Source: UBA1479 sp040218445
GTDB taxonomy: Bacteria > Pseudomonadota > Alphaproteobacteria > Rhodospirillales > Casp-alpha2
Direction of reading: 5' to 3'
DNA length: 64,000 nt
Assembly: GCA_040218445.1 (NCBI GenBank)
Contig: JAVJRK010000010.1
Coordinates: forward strand, 62,001 to 126,000
A model generated the notes under the pieces. It was given only the letters and a program-made list of their open reading frames with translations. It had not been told where the DNA came from and did no database searches. Position numbers and translations under genes: made by a program. Positions 16,435-25,110 of the stretch are shown here, piece after piece; position 1 is the first letter of the stretch; each line of letters opens with the position of its first letter.

Positions 16435-18156
16435 TCACCGTTTTCGCCACGCCTGTGTGCGCGACAGAATCCCGCGTGTCAGCACCGCATGCACCAGCCG
16501 CACCCCCGCCGCCGTGGCGACGATCATCATGCCCATGGCCGCCGCCGGCGCCACGTCGCCGGCATCGTCCATGTTGAGAATCGCAACCGAGGCCAGGGCC
16601 GTATCCGGCGAATACAGGAACACCACCGCCGACACGGTCGTCATGGCGTTGACGAACAGATACATGGATATATCCAGGATCGCCGGCATGCAGACCGGCA
16701 CGGTGATGCGGATGAAGGTCCGGTAGAACGGCACCTTCAACGACTGGGACACGCTTTCGAATTCCGCATCCAGTTGTTTCAGCGCCGTTACCGCCGTCAG
16801 ATGCGCCACCGTGTAAAAGTGCGTGATCGTGCAGATCACCAGGATCGGCATGGTGTGATAAATGAAGCCCAGCGGGTTGTCCGGCGCGTTGAAGAAAAAC
16901 ACATAGGCCAGCCCCAGCACCAAACCCGGCACGGCCATGGGCACCATGCATAGCAGTTGCATGGCCGCACGCCCCGAATGGAAGCCTTTGCTTTTTTCCA
17001 CCAGATAGGCACCGGTGAACACCATCACCGTGCCGATCACGGCGGTCCAGGCCGCCAGTTCGATGGAATTCCAATAGGCATTCCATCCGCCGCCGTCCAT
17101 CAGATCGAAGCTGTAATGCTTCAACGACAGTTCAAGATTATAGGGCCAGAACTTGGCGAAGGACGCGAATGCCGCCATAGCCAAAACCGAGACCAAGATG
17201 AAGCCGATCACGCCGCAGAACACCAGCATGCTCGTATCAACGGTCGCATTCTTCTTGGGTTGGAACGGCACCGCCCGCGCGGACAAAAGCGCCACCTGCT
17301 TGCGCTGAACGATGCGGTCGGCGGCAAAAGCGAACACCGCCGGCAGCAGCAGGATCATGGAGACCACCGCCCCCATTTCGAAATCCTGGCGGCCGACGAC
17401 CTGTTTGTAGATGTCGGTCGCCAGCACGTTGTATTTGCCGCCCACGACCTTGGGCACGCCGAAATCGGTGATCACCAAAGTGAAGCAGACAAAAAAGGCC
17501 GAGACCACGCCGTAGCGCACGCTGGGCAGGGTGACCGTGAAGAAGGTCTTGATTCTGGATCCGCCCAGGGCTTCCGATGCTTCGTACAGGCGTGCGTCGG
17601 AATTGGCCATGGCGATCAGCATGATCGTCAGGACATGGGGGAAAACGTAAAAACATTCGCCCATGATGATGCCGATGGGGCCGTAGATTTCGTAGCCGAA
17701 CAGCCAGTCCTTGATGATCCCCTGGTTGCCGAAGAAATAGACCAACGCGATGGCCGGCAGCAGTGACGGCATCAGAATGGGCAGCAAAGCCAAGCCTTTG
17801 AACACGCTTTTGAAGGGCATGCAGGTGCGGGTCAGGGCATAGGCATAGATGAACGCCAGCGTGACCACGATGACGCAGCAGATCAGCGTCACGGTCAGGC
17901 TGTTCTGGATCGACCAGAACAGGGCCGGCGTGGAAAAGAAATTGGCATAATTGGCCAGGCCGACGAACACGCCGTCCGCGTTCTTGAAACTTTTGGACAG
18001 AATTGCGTACAGCGGAAAAACGATGGTGACGAGCAGATACAGCGCGATGCCCATCAGCACCGCGCGCATGATCCAATCCTCGCCGCTGACCTTCGGCTTC
18101 ACCAGGGGGGCGGATACACCGTCGGCAGCCGGTCCGGGCATGGCGCTGTCGGCCAT
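16435..18156 (-). CDS. phnU: AEP ABC transporter permease, two permease domains fused (PhnU2 type)
   Basis: This inner-membrane channel is for 2-aminoethylphosphonate. At 573 residues it is twice the usual permease length. It has two binding-protein-dependent transport domains, each with a coupling loop: EASEALGGSRIKTFFTVTLP (about 196-215) and, in the second half, ESVSQSLKVPFYRTFIRI. Single-chain double permeases are typical of one AEP transporter class and of FbpB-like iron transporters; the location in an AEP locus decides the call. The start ATG lies 3 bases after the phnT stop, so the two are translationally linked. Confidence 0.9.
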   Translation of the reverse strand: MADSAMPGPAADGVSAPLVKPKVSGEDWIMRAVLMGIALYLLVTIVFPLYAILSKSFKNADGVFVGLANYANFFSTPALFWSIQNSLTVTLICCVIVVTLAFIYAYALTRTCMPFKSVFKGLALLPILMPSLLPAIALVYFFGNQGIIKDWLFGYEIYGPIGIIMGECFYVFPHVLTIMLIAMANSDARLYEASEALGGSRIKTFFTVTLPSVRYGVVSAFFVCFTLVITDFGVPKVVGGKYNVLATDIYKQVVGRQDFEMGAVVSMILLLPAVFAFAADRIVQRKQVALLSARAVPFQPKKNATVDTSMLVFCGVIGFILVSVLAMAAFASFAKFWPYNLELSLKHYSFDLMDGGGWNAYWNSIELAAWTAVIGTVMVFTGAYLVEKSKGFHSGRAAMQLLCMVPMAVPGLVLGLAYVFFFNAPDNPLGFIYHTMPILVICTITHFYTVAHLTAVTALKQLDAEFESVSQSLKVPFYRTFIRITVPVCMPAILDISMYLFVNAMTTVSAVVFLYSPDTALASVAILNMDDAGDVAPAAAMGMMIVATAAGVRLVHAVLTRGILSRTQAWRKR

Positions 18157-18159
18157 GGC

Positions 18160-19281
18160 CTAGGCTCCGCCCACGGGGCGATAGATCCGCACGAATTCGG
18201 GCGGCATGGCGGCCTGAACGGTCATGCCTTCGCGGATGCCGAGATCGCGCGCCCGGCCCGCCGACAGGTCGATCATGAAATTCATGTCGTCACCGCCATC
18301 GGTCGCCGTGGCCGCGGGTTCAACATGGCAGCGCATGAACGAGCCCAGGAATTCGATATCGGTAATGGTCACGCCGATCCCGTCCCCGCCATTCCCCGAC
18401 GCCGCCGTCGCAACCTGAATGTCTTCAGGCCGGATGCAGACCGTCACCTTGGCGCCCGGCGAAAGATCATCAATAGCACCGGCACAATCGATCGCATGTC
18501 CCGCGACGGAAACCTGCCCACCGGATTGGACCTGCCCCTCGATGAAGTTCGTCGTGCCGATAAAATCGGCGACAAAGGGCGAAGCCGGATCGGCATAAAT
18601 TTCTTCCGGCGTGCCGACCTGTTCGATCACGCCGTGATTCATCACGACGATCCGGTCGGCCATGGCCAGAGCTTCTTCCTGATCGTGGGTCACCATGATG
18701 GTAGTGATGCCGATCTTTTCCTGCAGTTCCTTGATTTCGTGGCGTAGATGAACCCGCACCTTGGCGTCCAGCGCCGACAGGGGTTCGTCCAACAGCAACA
18801 GGCCCGGCGAGGTCGCAAGTGCCCTGGCCAATGCCACGCGCTGCTGCTGACCGCCGGACAATTGGGCGGGATACTTATCGGCATGTGCCTGCAGGCCGAC
18901 CAGATCCAGCAAATCGGCGACCCGCGCCGTGATTTCCGGGCGGGGCATTTTGCGGTTTTCCAGGCCGTAGGCGATGTTTCGTGTGACGGTCAGATTGGGA
19001 AACAGCGCATAGGATTGAAACACGATGCCGAAATCGCGTTCGTTGGGCGGCAGGTCGGAAATATCGCGGCCGGCCTGCTCGACCGTGCCCGAGGTCTGAA
19101 TATCCAGGCCCGCAATGGCGCGCAGCAATGTCGTCTTGCCACACCCCGACGGCCCCAAAAAGCACACGAATTCGCCTTCGCTGACATCCAAAGACACGGT
19201 CTGGAGTGCCGTGAATTCACCGAACTTCTTGGTCAGGTTCCTGACCTGAAGATAGGTGCCGTCGTTATTGTCGTTGACCAT
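18160..19281 (-). CDS. phnT: AEP ABC transporter ATP-binding protein
   Basis: This is the ATPase subunit of the AEP importer (373 residues). Walker A is GPSGCGKTT, the signature LSGGQQQR, Walker B LLLLDEPLSALD, and the switch histidine is in VTHDQEEA. A C-terminal TOBE domain follows from about 280. It lies between phnS (161-base gap containing a terminator-like hairpin) and the permease gene (3-base gap). The fold alone would also fit PotA or FbpC; the substrate is inferred from the operon. Confidence 0.92.
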   Translation of the reverse strand: MVNDNNDGTYLQVRNLTKKFGEFTALQTVSLDVSEGEFVCFLGPSGCGKTTLLRAIAGLDIQTSGTVEQAGRDISDLPPNERDFGIVFQSYALFPNLTVTRNIAYGLENRKMPRPEITARVADLLDLVGLQAHADKYPAQLSGGQQQRVALARALATSPGLLLLDEPLSALDAKVRVHLRHEIKELQEKIGITTIMVTHDQEEALAMADRIVVMNHGVIEQVGTPEEIYADPASPFVADFIGTTNFIEGQVQSGGQVSVAGHAIDCAGAIDDLSPGAKVTVCIRPEDIQVATAASGNGGDGIGVTITDIEFLGSFMRCHVEPAATATDGGDDMNFMIDLSAGRARDLGIREGMTVQAAMPPEFVRIYRPVGGA

Positions 19282-19374
19282 CCCTGCCCTCCAAGGCCGA
19301 AGTCTATCAGAACCGCGCCCGCCCTGCGCACCCGCGATGTGCGGTCAAAGATTGCGGCCGCCGCATCCAAACGA

Positions 19375-19408
19375 AAAGCCCCGGCCCCAATTGAGGAGCC
19401 GGGGCTTT
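19375..19408 (-). terminator. Intra-operon terminator/attenuator between phnS and phnT
   Basis: A strong inverted repeat, AAAGCCCCGGC (19375-19385) with GCCGGGGCTTT (19398-19408), is followed leftwards by TTTTCGTTT. It lies after phnS and before phnT, so it should cut most transcripts after the binding-protein gene. Confidence 0.75.
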
Positions 19409-19442
19409 CCATTCACGTCAGATATGCACGGGGCAATCTTAC

Positions 19443-20483
19443 TTACTTGGGTTCGGACTTGCCGTCGTAACGCTTGCGCCACTCATCCAGAACGCGGATG
19501 CGGTTGGACGCCGCCCATTGGAAGTCGTTGTCGATCATCTTGTCTTCGATGCCCGGGGGGAAGTTCTTAACCGGCTTGGCAATCCCCGGCATGGCAACGA
19601 CCGCATATTCTTCGTTGTAGATTTCCTGTGCCTTCTTGGTCACCGACCAATCGGCCAGCGCCTGGGCGGCCTTCAGGTTCTTGGTATTGTGGACGATCCC
19701 GAAGGATTCCAAATCCCAGCCCACGCCTTCAGATGGGGCCACGACCTCAAGGGGGGCGCCGTCATTCTTGGACTTAGCACCCCGATAGGCGAAGGACACG
19801 CCGATCGGGATTTCACCCTTGGCGGCAAGCTTGCAGGGCTTGGAGCCGGAGTGCGTGTAGCGCGCGATGTTTTCATGCAGCGCGTCCATGTATTTCCAGG
19901 CGGCTTCTTCACCCTTGATCTGAATCCACGACGATACATCCAGGAAGCCCGTGCCCGAGGAGTTCGGGTTCGGCATGATCACATGGCCCTTGTAGACCGG
20001 CTTGGTCAGATCGTCCCAGGATTGGGGAACGGGCAGCTTGTGCTTTTCACCTTCGACCGTGTTGAAGCAGATCGACGCGATCCAGGCGCGCTGACCGACC
20101 CACAGCGGCGGGGTGTTCTTGGTGTCGTAATATTTCTTGGACAGCTTATCCAGGCCCTTGGGGGCATAGCCCTGGAAGTAGTTGTGCTCGCTCAGCAGCA
20201 ACAGGCTGGTCGCCGCAACGCCCCAGACGATGTCGGCCTTGGGGTTGTCTTTTTCGGCCAGAAGCTTGGAGGTAATGATGCCCGTGGAATCGCGCACCCA
20301 CTTGATGTTGACGTCCGGATAATCCGCTTCGAAGGCTTTTTTGAACTTCTTAAGCTCGTCCGCTTCGACCGCCGTATAGACCAGAAGATCGGTTTTTGCC
20401 TGCGCGGGCGTAACGCCCAGAATGGCCGCCGTGGCAGCCACCGCCAGCCCCATTCCGAGGCCCGTGAACCATTTAGATTTCAT
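19443..20483 (-). CDS. phnS: AEP ABC transporter periplasmic substrate-binding protein
   Basis: This is the ligand-binding component of the AEP importer (346 residues). A signal peptide (MKSKW, hydrophobic stretch, then TPAQA near residue 29) leads to KTDLLVYTAVEADELKKF. The fold is the iron/phosphonate-type SBP class (PhnS2-like), with PNPNSSGTGF as a likely ligand loop. It is the first gene of the transport unit, transcribed away from the LysR gene across a 265-base divergent region. The AEP specificity follows from the locus. Confidence 0.92.
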   Translation of the reverse strand: MKSKWFTGLGMGLAVAATAAILGVTPAQAKTDLLVYTAVEADELKKFKKAFEADYPDVNIKWVRDSTGIITSKLLAEKDNPKADIVWGVAATSLLLLSEHNYFQGYAPKGLDKLSKKYYDTKNTPPLWVGQRAWIASICFNTVEGEKHKLPVPQSWDDLTKPVYKGHVIMPNPNSSGTGFLDVSSWIQIKGEEAAWKYMDALHENIARYTHSGSKPCKLAAKGEIPIGVSFAYRGAKSKNDGAPLEVVAPSEGVGWDLESFGIVHNTKNLKAAQALADWSVTKKAQEIYNEEYAVVAMPGIAKPVKNFPPGIEDKMIDNDFQWAASNRIRVLDEWRKRYDGKSEPK

Positions 20484-20708
20484 CGTGAAACTCCCTGTGT
20501 GGTCGCCGGATTATCAAACAAAGCCATGACCGGCGTGTGACAGTATTACCAATTATGAATTCAGGGGACAGGTTTTCTTCGGCACTGCGTCAAACGCCCC
20601 CCTTGAACGCCGCCCTCGTTGGCCGCGGCACGGATTCCCCCAGAAACGCCAATCAATGCACCGTTTCCGATGGTTCCATATAGACTCAATCGCATTCGGG
20701 AAATATAA

Positions 20709-20728
20709 GTCAAATCGTCAGTTTTGAT
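20709..20728. promoter_or_regulatory. LysR-type operator, site C (phnS / regulator divergent region)
   Basis: GTCAAATCGT then CAGTTTTGAT contains ATC-N9-GAT (20714-20728). It ends 20 bases before the LysR start codon, a position suited to autoregulation, and lies about 238 bases before phnS. Orientation relative to phnS is the same as at sites A, B and D relative to their genes. Confidence 0.65.
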
Positions 20729-20748
20729 AGGTCATATAGGTTTACTCT

Positions 20749-21615
20749 ATGTATTATTCGCAACTGCGGGCCTTCCATGCCGTGGCGACCCAGGGCGGCT
20801 TTTCCAAGGCCGCCGAGTTTCTGCACCTGACCCAGCCCACATTGTCCGATCAGGTGCGCAAGCTGGAACGCGATTTCGACATCCTGCTGTTCAACCGCAC
20901 CTCGCGCTCGGTCTCGCTGACCGATGCCGGCCGCCACCTTCTGGCGATCACCAACCGCATGTTCGAATGCGAGGGCGAGGCGCTTGAATATCTGCGCGAA
21001 TCCCAGAACCTTCTGGTCGGCACGCTGACCCTTTCGGCCGATGCGCCCTTCCATGTGCTGCGCATCGTGCGGGCCTTCCGCAACCAGTACCCCGGCGTGA
21101 CCGTGAACCTGAAGATCGGCAACTCGGAAGACATCCTCAACCAGCTCTACGATTTCGATGCCGACGTGGGCGTGTTTTCCCACGTGCCCGACGACGCCAG
21201 GCTCAAGGTGCTGTCACTCCGCGACGACCCCCTGGTCGCGGTGATCTCGCGCGACCACCCCTGGGCCGGGCGCGACGACGTGCGGTTCAAGGAAATGGCC
21301 GATCAGCCCCTGGTGCTGCGCGAACGGGGCTCGACCACGCGCCGGCTGGTCGAACAGGAATTCGCCCGGCTGGATTTGACCATGGGCCCGGTGATGGAGG
21401 TCGAAGGCCGGGAAAGCATCCGCGAGGCCGTGGCCACCGGCAACGGCATCGGCTTTGTTTCAAAGCCGGAATTCGGCTTCGACTCGCGCCTTGCCATGCT
21501 GGAACTCAGGGACTGCAAACTGCCCATGCACGAATACATGGTCTGCCTGGAAAACCGGGCGGAAACGCGGGTGGTGCGGGCGTTCTGGGAAATGGCGATG
21601 ACGGAGCGGGATTAG
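20749..21615 (+). CDS. LysR family transcriptional regulator of AEP catabolism
   Basis: This DNA-binding regulator of 288 residues has the N-terminal winged helix-turn-helix (AVATQGGFSKAAEFLHLTQP, about 11-30, then LSDQVRKLER) and a C-terminal periplasmic-binding-like effector domain from about 90. It is divergent from phnS, which is the usual arrangement for a LysR activator and its target. It resembles the AEP-associated LysR group. The likely effector is AEP or a pathway intermediate. The four shared ATC-N9-GAT boxes in this window are its probable sites, which would extend its control to the PbfA-like operon. Confidence 0.9.
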   Translation: MYYSQLRAFHAVATQGGFSKAAEFLHLTQPTLSDQVRKLERDFDILLFNRTSRSVSLTDAGRHLLAITNRMFECEGEALEYLRESQNLLVGTLTLSADAPFHVLRIVRAFRNQYPGVTVNLKIGNSEDILNQLYDFDADVGVFSHVPDDARLKVLSLRDDPLVAVISRDHPWAGRDDVRFKEMADQPLVLRERGSTTRRLVEQEFARLDLTMGPVMEVEGRESIREAVATGNGIGFVSKPEFGFDSRLAMLELRDCKLPMHEYMVCLENRAETRVVRAFWEMAMTERD

Positions 21616-21722
21616 GGCTCCACTTGCAGGCGAGTGGTTGGGGAGCCTGGGCTATGTCTGCTTATGACCCAAAGCGGACCAACCTACCTGCAAACCTCAA
21701 CCTAGCGTGCAAGCAGCTGGCT

Positions 21723-22292
21723 TTAGGGTATCGGGCGAAAGATTTTGACGACTGCCAAAGAAAGCACAAGAGCTACTATTAAGAATCCGACTCTCTTGTC
21801 TTCCCCGATGTTCTGAAAATAGGGGGTTGTCAGACGGTCCCGAAATAATGACACGGTCGCACAAAGTGCGGTCAGTGCGGTCAAGCTGACGTAATTGAGA
21901 ACCTCGGTTTCAATGTATCCCCATAGCGCGATGATGCTGACAACCCCCATTGACCCAGCTTTTAGTTTATTCGTTAGGTGCGGGATTTCGAGGATCGGAA
22001 AACAAATTAAAATTACGCCGAAACCAATGCCGACGATTTCTTTATCATCGAACAAAATTCCGAGAACCAATAGGCCAGCGGCGAATAAAGTGCCTGAAAG
22101 AATTTGCTCCTGAATTGTTTTGCTAAACTTCCGCAATACTGGAAGGGATGCCAAAAAGAACGTTATCAGGGATAACGGCAACCAGTTATCTTTTTCAGCG
22201 ATCTCAGTATAGGTAACATTAACAATCACCCATAGAATCAGTGCTGCGAAGGCCAGGGCGATCATCAATAAGAACGAAAACTTTAGGCTCAA
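21723..22292 (-). CDS. Hypothetical multi-pass membrane protein in an AT-rich islet
   Basis: I do not recognise this 189-residue protein. It has about six hydrophobic segments (roughly 5-25, 38-52, 66-82, 86-102, 116-150, 168-184) and short polar loops, with no catalytic motif or signal for a family. Its codons are clearly AT-richer than the neighbours, with many ATT, AAA, TTT and TTA, and the flanks are AT-rich too. That points to recent acquisition. It lies between the LysR gene and the glutamine synthetase-like gene and is probably not part of either operon. Confidence 0.6.
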   Translation of the reverse strand: MSLKFSFLLMIALAFAALILWVIVNVTYTEIAEKDNWLPLSLITFFLASLPVLRKFSKTIQEQILSGTLFAAGLLVLGILFDDKEIVGIGFGVILICFPILEIPHLTNKLKAGSMGVVSIIALWGYIETEVLNYVSLTALTALCATVSLFRDRLTTPYFQNIGEDKRVGFLIVALVLSLAVVKIFRPIP

Positions 22293-22513
22293 GGTTTAAA
22301 CCTCGCAGAAATGGCGGCTCCAAAACTAAATTTACAATCTAAAGAACAATCAAAGCAAACCAGCTAAACGGTTTGGATTGATGTCCGCTTCTGGCTAATA
22401 GCAGACTCAGCAGCAAACGATTGTCGCGCTAGGGCACTCGGGTTTCGGCGATCTTCATTCCACGCAAAACAACTTTCGCGCCCCTGTGAACAACAGGGCG
22501 CTCAGGTTTTGCG

Positions 22514-23881
22514 CTAGATAATCTCGAAATACCGCTCCATTTCCCAATCGGTGATGGCGCGGCGGAATTCGCGTTCTTCCCAGTCGCGGGTCGCGGCGTA
22601 GTGATCGACGAAGGCGTCGCCGAAAAGCGCCCGCGCGGGCTTGGATGCCTTGAGCATCCCGGCGGCTTCCATCAGGGAGCGCGGCAGGTTCAGGCGTTTT
22701 GGGAATTTTTTATCGTAGGCATTGCCTTCGACGGCCGCGTCGGGCTCGACCTTGTTTTCGATCCCCCACAGCCCCGCCCCCACGGCGGCGGCCAGCGCCA
22801 GGTAGGGGTTGGCATCGGCGGCGGCGACGCGGAATTCGACGCGCTGCGATTTTTCCGAGCCCGGGATCACGCGGATCGCGCAGGTCCGGTTGTCGACGCC
22901 CCAGGTCGCATCCGTCGGCGCCCAGAAGCCCGGCACCAGGCGGGTGTAGCTGTTGACCGTATTCGCGATCATGGCCAGGAATTCGGGCATCAGTTTCTGC
23001 TGTCCGCCGACGAAATGGCGCATGGTATCGCTCATGCCATGGGGTTTTTTCTTGTCCAGGAACAGGGGTTTGCCCGCCTTGGACTGCAGCGACATATGGA
23101 TATGGCCCGACTGGCCGGGCCAGTCTTCGGACCAGCGCGCCATGAAGGTCGCCATCAGGCCCCGCTTCTGCGCCATGATCTTGGCGAAGGTCTTGAACAG
23201 GGCGGCCTTGTCGGCGGCGTCCAGGCCGCCTGAGACCTCGATCGCCGCTTCCATGCAGCCCGGGCCCGTTTCCTCGTGCAGGCCTTCCAGCGCCATGTCC
23301 ATCTTGATGCAGCCGTCCAGCAGGTCGCGGTACAGATCGCTTTCGACCGTGTTGCGCAGAACGGAATAACCGAACCAGCCGGGCTGGATCGGTTTCAGGT
23401 TGCGGTAGTTCTTTTCGCGCACGCCGGTTGGCGTTTCTTCGAACAGGAAGAATTCGTATTCCAGGCCGGCCAGCACCTTGAAGCCCATCTTGTCGGCCTT
23501 ATCCAGGGTGCGGCGCAGGACCGCGCGCGGGCAGACCGCTTCGTGGTCGCCTGCGAATTCACCCAGGAAAAACAACATGCCGTCTTCCCAGGCGATTTCC
23601 CGGCAGGTCGCGGGCAGAACGCGCACGGGCGCGTCGGGGTATCCCGTGTGCCAGCCGGTGACGGAAACGTTGTCGTACAGTTGATCGTAGGAATCCCAGC
23701 CCAGCACCACGTCGCAGAAGCCGAAGCCCTTATCCAGGGACGAGAGGAACTTTTCCGTCTTCATGTATTTGCCGCGCATCACGCCGTCCATGTCGACCAC
23801 GCCGACCTTGACGTAATCGAGCTTGCGTTCCGCGATGATCTTCTTGGCGTCGGCCGCGGTCTTCACGTTTTCCGGTTTCAT
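22514..23881 (-). CDS. Glutamine synthetase-like enzyme (gamma-glutamyl-amine ligase type)
   Basis: This 455-residue protein is of the glutamine synthetase fold. A beta-grasp N-domain (VGVVDMDGVMRGKY) and the catalytic barrel follow, with LEYEFFLFE, the metal/ATP motif SGHIHMSLQ, and the C-terminal NRTCAIRVIPG and RVEFRVAAADANPYLA. It is of the shorter group that includes gamma-glutamylpolyamine synthetases, so it may ligate glutamate to an amine rather than to ammonia. It is the last gene of the PbfA-like operon, 48 bases after the alcohol dehydrogenase. GGGAGAGG precedes the ATG. A role in capturing released ammonia or an amine substrate is inference. Confidence 0.85.
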   Translation of the reverse strand: MKPENVKTAADAKKIIAERKLDYVKVGVVDMDGVMRGKYMKTEKFLSSLDKGFGFCDVVLGWDSYDQLYDNVSVTGWHTGYPDAPVRVLPATCREIAWEDGMLFFLGEFAGDHEAVCPRAVLRRTLDKADKMGFKVLAGLEYEFFLFEETPTGVREKNYRNLKPIQPGWFGYSVLRNTVESDLYRDLLDGCIKMDMALEGLHEETGPGCMEAAIEVSGGLDAADKAALFKTFAKIMAQKRGLMATFMARWSEDWPGQSGHIHMSLQSKAGKPLFLDKKKPHGMSDTMRHFVGGQQKLMPEFLAMIANTVNSYTRLVPGFWAPTDATWGVDNRTCAIRVIPGSEKSQRVEFRVAAADANPYLALAAAVGAGLWGIENKVEPDAAVEGNAYDKKFPKRLNLPRSLMEAAGMLKASKPARALFGDAFVDHYAATRDWEEREFRRAITDWEMERYFEII

Positions 23882-23929
23882 CTGCCTCTCCCTGCCTGCC
23901 CCTGAAAAATTCGGCTTGATTCCTTGGCC

Positions 23930-25105
23930 CTAGAATTCCAGATGCCCCCCATGGGCGTCCAGGAACAATGCGGCGTATTGGTCCTTGGTGAACGGGATGG
24001 GGTTGCCGCCCGCGGTCGGATCTTCCACCGCCATGGCGCCCACGGTCGCGGCATCGCCCGCCGGAATATCCATCTCGGCCAGGGTGTGCGGGATGCCGAC
24101 CTCGGCCCGCAGGTCCAAAATCCACTGGATCACGCCCGCGGGCGCGTATTCATTAAGGTCGAGGGCCCGGGCCAGGTCCGTCAGGTCCTTTTCAATCGCC
24201 GCCTTGTTGGCGTTGACCACATAAGGCATGAGCACGGCGTTCAAAAGCCCGTGGTGCGCGTCGTAAAGCGCGCCTAAGGGATGGGCCAGGGCATGGATGC
24301 CGCCGAGGCCGCGCTGAAACGCCGTCGCCCCCGCCATGGCCGCCGCCATCATGTGCGACCGGGCGTCGATATTCTTGCCGTCCTTCACCGCCGTCGGCAG
24401 CCAGTCCTTGACCAGGCGCATGCCCTCCAACGCCACCCCCTTGGCGAACGGGTGATAGAACGGCGCCAGATAGGCTTCCAGGTTGTGCGACAGCGCATCC
24501 ATCCCCACCGCCGCCGTGACATGCGCCGGCAGGCCCACCGTCAGGTCCGGGTCGGCGATGGTGACGGTCGGCATCATCTTGGGGTGGAAGATGACCTTCT
24601 TCACATGGCGCGCGCTGTCGGTGATGACGGACGCACGGCCCACGTCCGACCCCGTGCCGGATGTGGTCGCAACACAGATGTTGGGGGCGATGGCGTCCGC
24701 ATCGGCGCGGGCCCAGTTGTCGCCCACGTCCTCGAAATCCCACAAGGGCCGGGTCTGCCCGGCCTGAAAGGCCACGGCCTTGCCGGCGTCCAAGGCGCTG
24801 CCGCCGCCGAAGGCGATCACCCCGTCGTGCCCGCCCGATTTGAAAGCGGCCACACCGGCCTCGACGTTTTCCAGGGTCGGGTTGCCCTTGATGGCCGAGA
24901 ACACGGCAATGCCGAGCCCCGCCCCTTCGACCGCCGCCGTTGCCTCGTCCACCATGGGCAGGGCCGCCAGGCCCGGGTCCGTGACCAGCAGCGGATTGGC
25001 CATGCCCGCCTGAATACAGGCCTCGCCCAATTCCTTGATCCGCCCGGCGCCGAAGCGGATGGCCGTGGGATAATTCCAGTTACCGGTAAGCGGCATGTTC
25101 GTCAT
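23930..25105 (-). CDS. Iron-containing alcohol dehydrogenase
   Basis: This is a group-III metal-dependent alcohol dehydrogenase (391 residues). It has the NAD loop GGGSALDAGKA (about 100-110), TTSGTGSDVG (about 148-157), and the metal-ligand histidines in ALSHNLEAY, GIHALAHPLG and DAHHGLLN. Family members interconvert alcohols and aldehydes. It starts 5 bases after the aldehyde dehydrogenase stop, so the two likely act in sequence. In a phosphonate context it could oxidise 2-hydroxyethylphosphonate to phosphonoacetaldehyde; that is a hypothesis. Confidence 0.88.
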   Translation of the reverse strand: MTNMPLTGNWNYPTAIRFGAGRIKELGEACIQAGMANPLLVTDPGLAALPMVDEATAAVEGAGLGIAVFSAIKGNPTLENVEAGVAAFKSGGHDGVIAFGGGSALDAGKAVAFQAGQTRPLWDFEDVGDNWARADADAIAPNICVATTSGTGSDVGRASVITDSARHVKKVIFHPKMMPTVTIADPDLTVGLPAHVTAAVGMDALSHNLEAYLAPFYHPFAKGVALEGMRLVKDWLPTAVKDGKNIDARSHMMAAAMAGATAFQRGLGGIHALAHPLGALYDAHHGLLNAVLMPYVVNANKAAIEKDLTDLARALDLNEYAPAGVIQWILDLRAEVGIPHTLAEMDIPAGDAATVGAMAVEDPTAGGNPIPFTKDQYAALFLDAHGGHLEF

Positions 25106-25110
25106 GGGCG

